From contig NZ_CP095376.1 in NCBI RefSeq assembly GCF_023008405.1, forward strand, positions 3,930,001 through 3,994,000: DNA of 64,000 bases, in the 5' to 3' direction. The position numbers and the translations under genes were made by a program. Positions 25,445 to 35,040 of the stretch are shown here, piece by piece. Every line of letters begins with the position of its first letter. Position 1 is the stretch's first letter. The notes beneath the pieces were generated by a model. The model worked only from the letters and a program-made list of their open reading frames with translations. It did no database searches and was not told the origin of the DNA. This stretch comes from Amycolatopsis sp. FBCC-B4732 (GTDB lineage Bacteria > Actinomycetota > Actinomycetes > Mycobacteriales > Pseudonocardiaceae).

Positions 25445-26293
25445 TCAACTGGTCGCCGCCGTCAGCAGGGTCAGGGCGGCCTGGGAGGGCGAGCCCGGCT
25501 CGGCGGTGACCACGACGAGGGTCTGTTCGGGTGAGTGGGCGAGCGCGAGGGTCTGCTGGTGTACCGTCAGGTCGCCGACGAGGGGGTGGCGCATCGCGTA
25601 CTTCGTCGCGGCGCAGGAAACGACCCGGTGGTCGGCCCACATCGAGGCGAAGCCGGCGCTGCCCGTGACCAGCTCGCCGATCAGGGTGCTCAGCAGGCGG
25701 TCGCCGGGGTGCCGGCCCGCGGTCAGGCGGAGGTTGCCGACCACCGCGCGGGCCTTCTCCGTCCACTGTGGATAGAGGTCGCGGGTGTGCGCGTCGAGGA
25801 AGACCAGGCGGGCCATGTTCGGGCGGTCGGCGGGGCGCCCGGGGGCCGTGAAGTCGAGGTGGCCGGCGAAGAAGGCGTGCCCGAGCCGGTTCCAGGCCAG
25901 CACGTCGGTGCGGCGGCCCAGCAGGATCGCCGGCACGTCGCCCAGCCCGGCCAGCAGCTGCGTGGTCACCTCGTCGACGCGCTCGACCGGCGGCCGCTTC
26001 GCCGCGCGGCGCCTCGGCGGCCGGGCCAGGACGCGCAGGTGCTCGTGCTCGTCGGTGTCCAGCCGCAGCGCCCGGGCGATCGCGTCGACCACCTCGTCGG
26101 ACGCGTTCACCGACTGGCCCTGCTCGAGCCGCACGTAGTACGACGCGCTCACCCCGGCGAGGCTCGCGACCTCTTCGCGGCGCAGGCCGGGCACCCGGCG
26201 CCGCTCGCCGTAGGTGCGCAGGCCGACGTCCGCCGGGTGCAGCCGCGCCCGGCACGCCTGCAGGTATTCGGCGAGCTGCCCCTGATCGACCAT
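25445..26293 (-). CDS. XRE-family regulator with MmyB-like ligand domain
   Basis: 282 residues from the ATG at 26293. Helix-turn-helix: GLRREEVASLAGVSASYYVRLEQGQSVNAS in part, residues ~35-65. The C-terminal MmyB-like domain has PAILLGRRTDVLAWNRLGHA and NMARLVFLD, a PAS-like fold that binds fatty acid-type ligands in relatives. It diverges from the SRPBCC gene at 26427, 133 bp away, which is its most likely target. Confidence 0.92.
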   Translation of the reverse strand: MVDQGQLAEYLQACRARLHPADVGLRTYGERRRVPGLRREEVASLAGVSASYYVRLEQGQSVNASDEVVDAIARALRLDTDEHEHLRVLARPPRRRAAKRPPVERVDEVTTQLLAGLGDVPAILLGRRTDVLAWNRLGHAFFAGHLDFTAPGRPADRPNMARLVFLDAHTRDLYPQWTEKARAVVGNLRLTAGRHPGDRLLSTLIGELVTGSAGFASMWADHRVVSCAATKYAMRHPLVGDLTVHQQTLALAHSPEQTLVVVTAEPGSPSQAALTLLTAATS

Positions 26294-26426
26294 GACCCCG
26301 AGTATGCCCGGGGCGGCCGCGGCCCAGCCTGACCCTGCCGGGGGTAGGAAACGGCCGGGCTGGCCGCCGTGGCGGGGCGCGGGACAACCTGGCGCCAAGC
26401 TCACCGAGTCCAGGAGGACCCCGCCC

Positions 26427-26924
26427 ATGACCACCGACACCGTTCCCGCCCTCGACCCGGCGACGTTCGCCTTCACCCGGCGGGCCTGGGTCCCCGCCCC
26501 GCCGCCGGTCGTCTACGACCTGGTCAGCGACGTCGCCAAGATCGAGCTGTGGAGCCCGACCGCGTCCCGGGTCCGCTACGACGACGGCGCCGGCCCGGTC
26601 CCGGGCGCGTGGTTCGGCGGCCACAACCGCCGCGGCGAGCGAGAATGGGACACCCGCTCCCAGGTCCGCGCGGCCGACGCACCGGCCGAGTTCGCGTTCG
26701 TCGTGGGCGGCCTCGACGACGGCATCGTCCGCTGGCGCTGGCTCATCGCCGCCGACGGCCCTGGTTCGATCGTGACCCAGGAGTGGCAGCTGCTGCGCCT
26801 GGACCCCGTGCTCGGCTCGACCGCGGGCGAGCTGGCCGCACTCCGGGACGACATGGCGGTCAGCGCGGAAACCACCCTGATCGCACTCGGCCGCTGGCTG
26901 CACGAGCGCGCCGCGAAACCCTGA
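26427..26924 (+). CDS. SRPBCC-family protein
   Basis: 165 residues. RRAWVPAPPPVVYDLVSDVA, then IELWSPTASRVRY and GAWFGGHNRRGEREWDT fit a polyketide-cyclase/START-like fold. Excellent AGGAGG site before the ATG. Divergent from the XRE regulator. The last 84 bp of the gene plus ~60 bp of downstream DNA are duplicated twice more behind it (see repeat at 26841-27220). Confidence 0.88.
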   Translation: MTTDTVPALDPATFAFTRRAWVPAPPPVVYDLVSDVAKIELWSPTASRVRYDDGAGPVPGAWFGGHNRRGEREWDTRSQVRAADAPAEFAFVVGGLDDGIVRWRWLIAADGPGSIVTQEWQLLRLDPVLGSTAGELAALRDDMAVSAETTLIALGRWLHERAAKP

Positions 26925-27220
26925 CCACGACGCTCAGCTCCCGGGGGCGGGGCGCCCGGGCTGCACCGGGGGCGGGGCACCCAGGCTGCGAGATGACGTG
27001 GTGACGAGCGCAAAAGCCACCATGATCGCACTCACCCGCTGGCTGCACGAGCGCGTCACGAAACCCTGACCACGACACTTAGCCCCCGAAGCCGCCACAC
27101 CCGGCCGGCACCGAGGGCGGAGCACCCGGGCTGCGAGACGACACGGCGGCCAGCGCACAAGCCACCCTGATCGCGCCCATCCGCTGCCCCGACACCCCCC
27201 ACCCTCAGCCCCCGAAAACC
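26841..27220 (+). repeat. Three-copy 145-bp tandem duplication of a gene's 3' end
   Basis: Copy A begins at 26841 inside the SRPBCC gene, copy B at 26986 and copy C at 27131: the period is exactly 145 bp both times. Copy A codes LRDDMAVSAETTLIALGRWL; copy B still codes LRDDVVTSAKATMIALTRWL and ends HERVTKP with the same stop; copy C has decayed after IALT/IAPI. A 26-bp GC-rich sub-repeat lies at the end of each unit. There is no separate gene in 26925-27204. Confidence 0.85.
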
Positions 27221-28623
27221 TCCACCACCGGCCGCTCCGGGGTGCGGGGCGCCCAGCCCGGGTCTCCGCCGGTGGCGAAGCCGACCCATGCGGCGTGCAT
27301 GCGCGTCGCGAGGGCCGGCGGGGCCGGGTCCGGGCCCAGCAGGCCGGTTTCCCCGTGCAGCCACGGTTCGCCGGCCAGGTCGAACACGAACGGCAGCTCC
27401 ACCGTGTGCGCCGCGCCGAGCCGCCCGTCCAGCGCCGTCGAGCGGTGGGCGAACGAGTACACGTGGGTCCGGCCGGTGCGTGCCGCGATCAGCCGGGCCG
27501 AACCCGCGCCGAACAGCGCGTCGCCGAGCAGTGCCGAGCGCAGCTCGCCCGGGCTCGCGTCCGGCCGGGACGCCCGGAGCGCGGCGACCGCCGCTCCGGG
27601 ATCGGCCCGGGTCGCCGCCGCGACGGCGAGTACGTCGGCGTCCGTGGAGTTCTCGAACTTCCCTTGCGGCACCAGGTAAAGGTTCCCTTCCTCGGTGGTG
27701 GTGCCGATGAGCAGATCGACGTCCCCGCCGAGCGGCGCGTCAGCCGGTTGCACCGGCAGCACCAGGCTGAACGGGCTCAGCCCGGCGAGCGGGTCGGTCG
27801 CGGTGGCGGTCCGGAGGTCCACACCGGACAGTGCGGGCATCGACGCCACCAAGCGGGCGTCCGGGATTTCCGCGAACGCCGCCGCCGTCGGCTCGGTTCC
27901 GAGCGCGGCCGCCGCGGCCGACGTGACTCGCCGCGCCTGCTCCGGGGTGAACGCGCCCGTCCCGCTGCCGCTCTGCATGATCGCCCGCCGGAACAGCCCC
28001 TTCGCGGCCGGTGCCGCCAGCAGTCCCGCGGTGAGCGTCGCCCCCGCGGACTGCCCGAACACCGTGACGTTGCCGGGATCGCCCCCGAACGACCCGATGG
28101 CGTCGCGCACCCACCGCAGCGCGGCGAGGACGTCCAGCAGGCCGCGGTTGTCCGGGGCGCCGTCCAGGACGAGGAAGCCGGGGATCCCGAGACGGTAGTT
28201 GACCGTCACCAGGACGACGCCGTCCCGCGCGAACGCCCGGCCGTCGTAGAGCGCCGCCGCCGTGGAGCCGGTGACGAACCCGCCGCCGTGCACGAAGACC
28301 ATCACCGGCCGCTTGCCGTCGTCGGCGGCCGGGGTGCGGACGTCCACGGTGAGGTACTCGTCGCCGCGCACCCAGCCGGGGCCGAAGTACGGGCTCAGGT
28401 CGAGGCGGCCGAAGTCCCGCACCGGCTGGGGCGCGGTCGGCGACGGCCGCGTGCCGTCCCGGACGCCGGACCAGCCCGGGTGCGGCACGGGTTCGGCGAA
28501 GCGGAGCCCGCCGGCGGGAGCGGCCGCGTACGGAATGGCCCGGTAGCGCTCGCCGAACCGGTCACGGGTCCCCCGCACCGCGCCCGCAGGCGGGTGCGCG
28601 ATCGGGTGCCGGGTGCCGCTCAC
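27205..28623 (-). CDS. Type-B carboxylesterase (p-nitrobenzyl esterase-like)
   Basis: 472 residues from a GTG at 28623, which overlaps the TGA of the MBL gene (GTGA). GAVRGTRDRFGERYRAIPYA, the oxyanion VHGGGFVTGS, nucleophile elbow VTVFGQSAGATLTAG (Ser) and GTTTEEGNLYL (Glu region) with AHTVELPFVF (His) make the catalytic set clear. No signal peptide, so intracellular. Likely hydrolyses small carboxylic esters; together with the upstream metallo-hydrolase it may process the same compound. Confidence 0.9.
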   Translation of the reverse strand: MSGTRHPIAHPPAGAVRGTRDRFGERYRAIPYAAAPAGGLRFAEPVPHPGWSGVRDGTRPSPTAPQPVRDFGRLDLSPYFGPGWVRGDEYLTVDVRTPAADDGKRPVMVFVHGGGFVTGSTAAALYDGRAFARDGVVLVTVNYRLGIPGFLVLDGAPDNRGLLDVLAALRWVRDAIGSFGGDPGNVTVFGQSAGATLTAGLLAAPAAKGLFRRAIMQSGSGTGAFTPEQARRVTSAAAAALGTEPTAAAFAEIPDARLVASMPALSGVDLRTATATDPLAGLSPFSLVLPVQPADAPLGGDVDLLIGTTTEEGNLYLVPQGKFENSTDADVLAVAAATRADPGAAVAALRASRPDASPGELRSALLGDALFGAGSARLIAARTGRTHVYSFAHRSTALDGRLGAAHTVELPFVFDLAGEPWLHGETGLLGPDPAPPALATRMHAAWVGFATGGDPGWAPRTPERPVVEVFGG

Positions 28624-29528
28624 GCGAAGCCGGCCCAGTCCGTGATGGCGAACCGGGAGCCGTCCCGGCGGACCTGCACGCCGCCGGGCCCGGGCAGGTG
28701 CGCCGGGAACACGAGCGCGCCGGTCTCGGCCGCCGAGCCGAGCAGCTGGTGCCGAGTGGCGCGCGCCTGGACCTCGTCCTCGCAGAAGCACGAGTTGACG
28801 TCGGGCGCCACGATCTGCTGCGGGGTGTGCACCAGATCGCCGACGAACAACGCCCGGTCGCTCCCGGATTCCAGGCACAGCACCGACGATCCCGGCGTGT
28901 GGCCGGGCGCCAGCTCGAGCCGGAGGTTGCCGTCGATCCGGTACGAGCCGTCCCACAAATCCACGAGCCCGGCCTCGTGCACCGGCGCGACGCTGTCCTC
29001 GAAGACGTTCTGGTTCCCCCGCCCGAACACGGACTCGTTCCCGTTGAGCGGGTTCCAGAACTCGAAGTCGCGCCGGGGCAGGAGGTAGCGGGCGCGGGGG
29101 AACGTCGGCACCCAGGCACGGTCCTCGAGCCGGGTGTTCCAGCCGACGTGGTCGGTGTGCAGGTGGGTGTTGACCACGAGGTCGACGTCCTCCGGGCGCA
29201 CCCCGGCGGCCGCGAGCGTGTCGAGGAAGGGGGTGTCGCGGTGTCCCCAGAACGCGGCGTAGGGCCGCTCCTTGTGGTTGCCGACGCCGGTGTCGACGAG
29301 GATGGTGCGGCCTTCGCTGCGCAGCAGCCACGTCTGGACCGCCGCGACGACCTGGCCGGTCCCGGGGTCCCAGAAACCGGGGGCCAGCCAGGACCGGTTC
29401 TCGTCCCAGTCCGTTTCGTTGCTGTGCGGGAAGAACTCCGCCGGCGTCAGGCCGACCGGGCCGGAGAACTCGACGACGCGGGTGACGGTGACGTCCCCCA
29501 GCGTGATCTCTTCGGGAATCGCGTTCAT
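28620..29528 (-). CDS. MBL-fold metallo-hydrolase
   Basis: 302 residues. The zinc motif THLHTDHVGW (HxHxDH) is at about residue 118; ILVDTGVGN, the second His in LAPGHTPGSS and Asp in LFVGDLVHTPQQ, and the terminal His in VFPAHLPG complete a binuclear site typical of lactonase/MBL enzymes. Co-transcribed with the esterase through a 4-base overlap. Substrate unknown; a lactone or ester is likely. Confidence 0.9.
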   Translation of the reverse strand: MNAIPEEITLGDVTVTRVVEFSGPVGLTPAEFFPHSNETDWDENRSWLAPGFWDPGTGQVVAAVQTWLLRSEGRTILVDTGVGNHKERPYAAFWGHRDTPFLDTLAAAGVRPEDVDLVVNTHLHTDHVGWNTRLEDRAWVPTFPRARYLLPRRDFEFWNPLNGNESVFGRGNQNVFEDSVAPVHEAGLVDLWDGSYRIDGNLRLELAPGHTPGSSVLCLESGSDRALFVGDLVHTPQQIVAPDVNSCFCEDEVQARATRHQLLGSAAETGALVFPAHLPGPGGVQVRRDGSRFAITDWAGFA

Positions 29529-29610
29529 GACCCCAGGCTGGCGCCCGGCCGCACCGGCGAACCAGCCCCGGCGGTGCCTACCCTTCGCCGGGGGTGGCCG
29601 GGCTCCGGCG

Positions 29611-30789
29611 TCACGACCGTCTCGGGATCCACCGCCACAACGCCGCGGCCGCCGCGAAGCCGACCAGGCCGCTGGTCGCGATACCCGCGCCGAGGCCGGC
29701 CAGTGCGGTGGCCGCCGACAGGACCAGGGGGCCGACGCCGGTGCCGATGTCGGCCAGTTCGTTCCAGATGCCCAGGTGCGTCGGGCGGCCCACCGGCGGG
29801 GAGACGTCGGCGCCGAGGGTCATCACGATGCCCGAGCCGATCCCGTTGCCGAAGCCCATCACCATCGCCGCCACCGTCAGCAGGGCCGCGCCGTCGGTCA
29901 GGGGCACCAGGAGGAAGGACGTGCCGAGCACGAGGGTCGCCGGCACCGCCACCCAGCGGCGGCCGCGGCGGTCCATCACCTTGCCCGCCGGGTAGAACGT
30001 CAGCGCGTCGACCGCGCCGGCGATACCGTAGATGATCGAACCGGTCGTCGGCGACAGGCCGATGTGGGCCGCCCACAGCGGGACGACCGTCTGGCGGGTC
30101 TGGCGGATCGCCGACAGCAGCAGGATTCCCGTGCCCAGGGTCGCGTACACCCGCCACCGCTGTTTCAGCATCCCGCGCGTGGTGACCTCGGCCGCCTGGT
30201 CGCGGCCGGTGACCGGCAGGTCGGGCACCCGCAGCACCAGCGCGGCCGCCGCGGCGATCGCGGCCAGGCTCACGTAGTACGCGCCCGGCAGGCCGGCGAA
30301 CCGCATCGCCGCGGCCCCGGCGAACGGCCCGAGGAACACGCCGATCCGCATGCTCCCGCCCAGCGTCGACAACGCCCTGGCCCGCAGGTGCGGCGGCACC
30401 ACCTCGGTCAGGTACGACTGCCGGGCCAGGCCGTAGACCGCGGCGGCCGCCCCGATCAGCACGACGCCGGCGCCGTAGAGCAGCAGCGACCACGGCCCGC
30501 GGCCCAGGTCGATTAGGCAGATCAGGACCCCGGCGACCAGCACGGCCGCGGCCAGGAGCATCGACCGGCGCTCACCGACCCGCGTCGCCAGCACCCCGGC
30601 GGGGATGTTCGCGACCAGCGACCCGACGCCGAGCATCGCGGCGATCAACGCGGCCGTCGGGGTGCTGGCACCGCGCTCGATGGCGCTCAGCGCGATGACC
30701 GGCAGCAACGCGCCTTCGGACAGCCCGAACAGGGCCGCGGGCCCGTACGCCGCCGCGGCGACCGAGCGCAGGCGGAAGTTCTCGACCAT
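29611..30789 (-). CDS. MFS transporter
   Basis: 392 residues, about 12 hydrophobic helices. The conserved loop 2-3 motif reads GVLATRVGERRSML and the loop 8-9 equivalent PAGKVMDRRGRRWVAV. Probable drug/solute exporter. ATG at 30789. The 263 bp upstream to the PucR gene hold nothing recognisable. Confidence 0.9.
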   Translation of the reverse strand: MVENFRLRSVAAAAYGPAALFGLSEGALLPVIALSAIERGASTPTAALIAAMLGVGSLVANIPAGVLATRVGERRSMLLAAAVLVAGVLICLIDLGRGPWSLLLYGAGVVLIGAAAAVYGLARQSYLTEVVPPHLRARALSTLGGSMRIGVFLGPFAGAAAMRFAGLPGAYYVSLAAIAAAAALVLRVPDLPVTGRDQAAEVTTRGMLKQRWRVYATLGTGILLLSAIRQTRQTVVPLWAAHIGLSPTTGSIIYGIAGAVDALTFYPAGKVMDRRGRRWVAVPATLVLGTSFLLVPLTDGAALLTVAAMVMGFGNGIGSGIVMTLGADVSPPVGRPTHLGIWNELADIGTGVGPLVLSAATALAGLGAGIATSGLVGFAAAAALWRWIPRRS

Positions 30790-31052
30790 GTCCGGTCATC
30801 ATGCGCGACCGGCGACCGCCGCGGGATCCGGAGTGATCATCGTCGCGCCCGGTTTCGTCCTCAATGGACAGATCCGGCCGGTTCCCGCCGAGCGGTGCCG
30901 ATCGACGCGCAGGCGTTCCGGTTCCGCATGGTCTCCCCCGTCGGTCGTCCGGTCAGGCTGCTCCGAAAGTAGTCAGCCTCCACCCGCCGGGGCGAGGCAC
31001 GGACTGCACAGTGAACGGTCTCAACGGTTTCGCGGTGACCAGTGACTACCGC

Positions 31053-32567
31053 TCACAGTGAGCCGAGGGCGCGCAGCGCCAGCCACAGCTCGTGCTTCGC
31101 GCTGGGTGCGTGCAGCAGGGAACGGCCGAGGGCCCGTTCGATCCTCGCCAGCCGCTTGCGCGTGGCCGGTGCCGAAATGCCGAGGGCCGACGCGGTCGCG
31201 GGCAGCCGGGCATCGGCGCGCAGCCACGCGCGCAGCGTCTCGAGGCCCGCCGGGGGTCCGGCGTCGAGGGGCAGCAGCCGGGAGCGGGCCCAGACGACGG
31301 CGGCCGGGGTCGCCAGCAGGCTGTCGAGCGGGCCGTCCGGCGAGTCCGGCGACGCCCCGGCGTGCAGGCGCAGGGCGAGCCACGCGGCCGACTGGTCGGC
31401 GAGCCGGGTGAGGTCCAGGCCGAGCAGATCGCCGAGCAGGCGCAGGCGCGCGGCCAGCGTGTTGCGGTGGATCTTGAGGTGGCGGCCGGCGCCGCCGTCG
31501 AAGGTGAGCCAGGAGTTCAACGTGGCCAGCAGTTCCTCGGCGCCGGGGTCGGCCCGCCGCGCCGGGACGTAGGTCAGGCACGGCCGCAGGAACCCCGCCG
31601 CCCACGCGGGTCCGCGGCCGTCGAGGAACGGCGTCAGGTCGGTGTGCCGGTCGAACCGGGCGTACCGGCCGGGTACGCCGCGGGCCACCGCCAGCGCGTG
31701 GAACGCCTGTTCGTAGCCGAGCGCGGTCTCGCGCAGCGGCACCTCCTGGCTCGCGCCGACCCGCGCTTCCGGGACGCCCTCGGCGATCAGCAGGTCCAGG
31801 CGGTGCTCCCGCTCCGGCGGCACGAGTGCGATCAGGTGGTGGGGCCGGACGGGACAGGGCACGATCCACGCCCGTCCCCGCGCGAAGCGTTCGATCTGGT
31901 CGCCGATCTGGTGGCGCCGCCCGGCCGGGCATTCGACGACGAACACGCGCGCCACGCCCGGCAGCCGGGGGCCCAGGGTCGCGGCGATCCGCTGCGCGGC
32001 GGCCAGGCTGCCGATCATCAGCAGGTGCAGCACGGCTTCGCGGCTCTGCGACATCGCCGACGCCACGCGGTCGCTGGTCCGTTCGGCTTCCGCCACCCGC
32101 CAGCACAGGCCGAGGATGCGGGCGGCGTCGGCGAGCACCACGCCGGGCCGGCGCTCCGGCCGGTTCGCGACGACCAGGTACGGCACGCGCGCGGCGGCGT
32201 CGCCGGCGCGGACGACGTCGATCGTGTCCGGTTCGCCGTCGAGGACCGCCGACGACGTGCCGCGGCGGTGCAGGCGGGCCACCTCGGTGGCGGCCGCGGC
32301 CAAGACCGTCGGCGCGGGAGCGGAGTGCTTCGACGGCGCCGCAAGGGTTTTGCCGTCGACGTCGACCAGGGCCGCCGTTCCGCCCGTGCGCGTCGCCAGC
32401 CAGTCGAGGATCGCGCCGACCGCGCCGGGACCGGTGGACAGCCGGTTCAACGCGACGAGGTCGCCGGCCCGGCCGGCGGGGCCGAGAGCCGCGCTCGCCC
32501 GGCTCGTTCCGACGTCGACCACCCCCGCACCGGCGCGATCCACTTTAGCGCGTCCGGCTTCGGACAT
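31053..32567 (-). CDS. PucR/CdaR-type transcriptional regulator
   Basis: 504 residues. The C-terminal helix-turn-helix of the PucR family is visible twice in spirit: HLKIHRNTLAARLRLLGDLL and, near the end, LPATASALGISAPATRKRLARIERALGRSL. The N-terminal half is a GAF-like sensing region (LVDVDGKTLAAP, PYLVVANRPERRPGVVLAD). PucR regulators control purine or amino-acid use; no target gene is adjacent except the small membrane protein divergent at 32607, only 40 bp away. Confidence 0.85.
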   Translation of the reverse strand: MSEAGRAKVDRAGAGVVDVGTSRASAALGPAGRAGDLVALNRLSTGPGAVGAILDWLATRTGGTAALVDVDGKTLAAPSKHSAPAPTVLAAAATEVARLHRRGTSSAVLDGEPDTIDVVRAGDAAARVPYLVVANRPERRPGVVLADAARILGLCWRVAEAERTSDRVASAMSQSREAVLHLLMIGSLAAAQRIAATLGPRLPGVARVFVVECPAGRRHQIGDQIERFARGRAWIVPCPVRPHHLIALVPPEREHRLDLLIAEGVPEARVGASQEVPLRETALGYEQAFHALAVARGVPGRYARFDRHTDLTPFLDGRGPAWAAGFLRPCLTYVPARRADPGAEELLATLNSWLTFDGGAGRHLKIHRNTLAARLRLLGDLLGLDLTRLADQSAAWLALRLHAGASPDSPDGPLDSLLATPAAVVWARSRLLPLDAGPPAGLETLRAWLRADARLPATASALGISAPATRKRLARIERALGRSLLHAPSAKHELWLALRALGSL

Positions 32568-32606
32568 CGCCGCACGCGCGGGACTTCGGCGTTATACGGT
32601 CCCCGC

Positions 32607-33257
32607 ATGTACGTGACGCCGCCGCCTGTCACCCGCCCGGTCGCCGAGCCCGCCCGGTGGCAGGTGTGCGGCCCCGCGCTGATCGGGTTGTTCATGCTGA
32701 CCGCGATCTACCGGTTCGACGGCGGGTCGGAGGTCCAGGTCGCCCTCGGCCTGTCCGACTCGAGCCTGCTCCTGATCGGGCTGGTCGCCTACCTGGCCGG
32801 GGCGGCGCTCGCGGCGGTCGCCGGCCTCCTGCTCGGCGCCCGCTTCCCCATCGCCGTCGCCGTTCCCGCGACCTGCTTCCTGCTCCTCGGCGTCCTGTGC
32901 GCCGCCTTCGCCAACGGCTCCGGGCTCCTGGCGGCCGGCCGCGCTCTTTCGGGACTCGGCACCGGCGCGGCCGTCGGCGCGACGGTCGCGCTGATCCGGA
33001 AGCTGCGCGAACGGCGCGGGGTTCTCGCCGGGGTGACCGGCGCGCTCGCCGTGCTCGCCCTGGTGCTCGGGCCGGTCATCGGCCGGCTGCTCACCGAATC
33101 GCTGGGGTTCCGCGTGGTCCAGCTGACCGCCGTCCCGTTCCTGCTCCTGGCGCTCGTCGTCAACGCGGTTCTCGGCATCGTCCGGCTCACCGCCGCCCAG
33201 CGCGCGGCCGCGCCCGCCTCGTACGGCACGCCGTGGCAGCCGACCAGCAGTCAGTGA
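32607..33257 (+). CDS. Six-helix membrane protein (half-MFS-like)
   Basis: 216 residues with about six hydrophobic helices (LIGLFMLTAIYRF, LLLIGLVAYLAGAALAAVAGLLLG, AVAVPATCFLLLGVLCAAF, GLGTGAAVGATVALIRKLRERRG, ALAVLALVLGPVIGRLL and VVQLTAVPFLLLALVVNAVL). The loop RKLRERRGVLAG and the total size suggest half of an MFS-type fold. TATACG 9 bases before the ATG suggests a leaderless or short-leader transcript. Divergent from PucR. Confidence 0.75.
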   Translation: MYVTPPPVTRPVAEPARWQVCGPALIGLFMLTAIYRFDGGSEVQVALGLSDSSLLLIGLVAYLAGAALAAVAGLLLGARFPIAVAVPATCFLLLGVLCAAFANGSGLLAAGRALSGLGTGAAVGATVALIRKLRERRGVLAGVTGALAVLALVLGPVIGRLLTESLGFRVVQLTAVPFLLLALVVNAVLGIVRLTAAQRAAAPASYGTPWQPTSSQ

Positions 33258-33283
33258 AAGTGTCTTCTTGCACAGTTTGGTGC

Positions 33284-33292
33284 GAAACTTTC
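33284..33292. promoter_or_regulatory. Possible xylan-type operator GAAACTTTC
   Basis: A GAAA-C-TTTC palindrome like that described upstream of Streptomyces xylanase genes, 18 bp upstream of the -35 of the glycosidase-like gene. A second pair GAAAGT/ACTTTC brackets the region. Suggestive only. Confidence 0.35.
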
Positions 33293-33309
33293 TGAAATCA
33301 GTTCCAGTC

Positions 33310-33338
33310 TTGCCACTTACCGTCCGCGCGCCTACAGT
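33310..33338 (+). promoter_or_regulatory. Promoter of glycosidase-like gene
   Basis: TTGCCA (33310-33315), 17-bp spacer, TACAGT (33333-33338), 48 bp before the ATG at 33386. Confidence 0.55.
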
Positions 33339-33385
33339 CCGGGCACCGGCAGGCGTACTCGAGCAGCGTGGCGAGAGGAACTGGC

Positions 33386-35037
33386 ATGGCGATCTCGCGC
33401 AGGACTTTCCTCGGTTCGGCCGCGGCCGCTTGGGGTGCGCTGTCCCTCGCCGGCGCACCCGGGGCCGCCGCGGCCAGTGCGCCCGGTGACGTCGTCGGCA
33501 AGATCACCGTCGGGTACCAGGGCTGGTTCGCCTGCGCCGGCGACGGCGCCCCGATCGGCGCCTGGTGGCACTGGAGCCAGAACTGGGGACAGCCGCCGTC
33601 GCCGGGCAACAACGTCATCAAGGCCTGGCCGGACGTGCGCGAGTACACGCGCACGTACCCGACCGCGTACGGCAACCTCGGCAACGGCGCGCCGGCCACG
33701 CTCTTCTCGTCCTACGACCAGCAGACCGTCGACACGCACTTCCTCTGGATGCAGCAGAACGGCTGCGACACCGCCGCGTTGCAGCGCTTCAACCCCAACA
33801 GCAGCGAAGGCGCGACACGCGATGCGATGGCCGCGAAAGTCCGCGCCGCCGCCGAGGCGCACGGCCGGAAGTTCTACGTCATGTACGACGCCACCGGCTG
33901 GGCGAACATGCAGTCGGAGCTGAAAACCGACTGGACCGCCAAGATGTCCGCGCACACGGCGTCACCCGCCTACGCGCGCCAGAACGGGAAGCCGGTCGTC
34001 TGCGTCTGGGGTTTCGGCTACGACGACGCCAACCACCCGTGGGACGCGAGCACGTGCCTCGACGTCGTGCGCTGGTTCAAGGCGCAGGGGTGTTACGTCA
34101 TCGGCGGCGTGCCGCGGGAGTGGCGGACGAGCGACGGCGGGTCGCGGCCCGGCTTCGGCGACGTCTACCGCGCGTTCGACATGCTCTCGCCGTGGATGGT
34201 CGGCGCGATCGGCGACGCGGCGGGCTCGGACTGGGCGTACGAGAACCTGACCGTGCCCGACCTGGCCGACTGCGCCGCCCACGGCATGACTACCAGCCGT
34301 GCGTGCTGCCCGGCGACGTTTCGGGGCGGCAGCGCGCCCACGGCGACTTCATGTGGCGCCAGTTCTACAACGTGGTGCGCGCCGGCGCGCAAGGCGTCTA
34401 CATCTCGATGTTCGACGAGTACGGCGAAGGCAACCAGATCGCGAAGACCGCCGAAAACGCGTCGATGTCTCCCGCCGGCCTGCTCGCCCTGGACGAAGAC
34501 GGGACGGCGTGCTCGTCGGACTACTACCTGCGGCTGACCGCCGACGGCGGCCGCATGCTCAAGGGCAGGCTCCCGCTCAGCGCCGTCCGCCCGACCCGGC
34601 CCACGCTCACCACCGGCGGCCCGGGCGACCTCGCCCGCGGCCGCGCCACGAGCGAAAGCAGCCACACCCAGAGCTACGGCCCGGGCAACGCCGTCGACGG
34701 GAACCCGGACAGCTACTGGGAAAGCGCGAACAACGCGTTCCCCCAGTGGCTCCAGGCCGACCTCGGCGCGGCGGTGGCGGTCACGCGGATCGTGCTGGCG
34801 GTCCCGCCGTCGAGCGCGTGGGGCACGCGGACGCAGACGCTGACCGTGTCCGGCTCCGGCGACGGCACCGCGTTCGAGACGCTCGTCCCCGCGACGGCGT
34901 ACGTGTTCGACCCGGCGCGGGGCAACAGCGTCACGATCACCGTTCCCGGCGGCGCCCGCCGCTTCCTGCGCGTGACCTGCACCGGCAACACGGGGTGGCC
35001 GGCCGCCCAGCTCGCCCGCTTCGAGGCCTACGGCTGA
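33386..35037 (+). pseudogene. Tat-exported GH99/GH71-like glycosidase with discoidin domain, frameshifted
   Basis: The ATG at 33386 (GAGAGGAA) starts MAISRRTFLGSAAAAWGA, a twin-arginine signal. The first domain (VGYQGWFACAGDGAPIGAWW, FYVMYDATGWANMQSE, VVCVWGFGYDDANHPWD, YVIGGVPREWR) resembles the GH99/GH71-like glycoside hydrolases. Near 34288 one base is missing: the frame ends CAAHGM, and the next frame gives DYQPCVLPGDVSGRQRAHGD, FMWRQFYNVVRAGAQGVYIS and MFDEYGEGNQIAKTAEN. The C-terminal 130 residues form an F5/8-type (discoidin) carbohydrate-binding module (SYGPGNAVDGNPDSYWES, then WLQADLGAAVAVTRIVL). Everything else looks fully conserved, so the mutation is very recent or a sequencing error. 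The role would be extracellular polysaccharide breakdown. Confidence 0.75.
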
Positions 35038-35040
35038 GGA

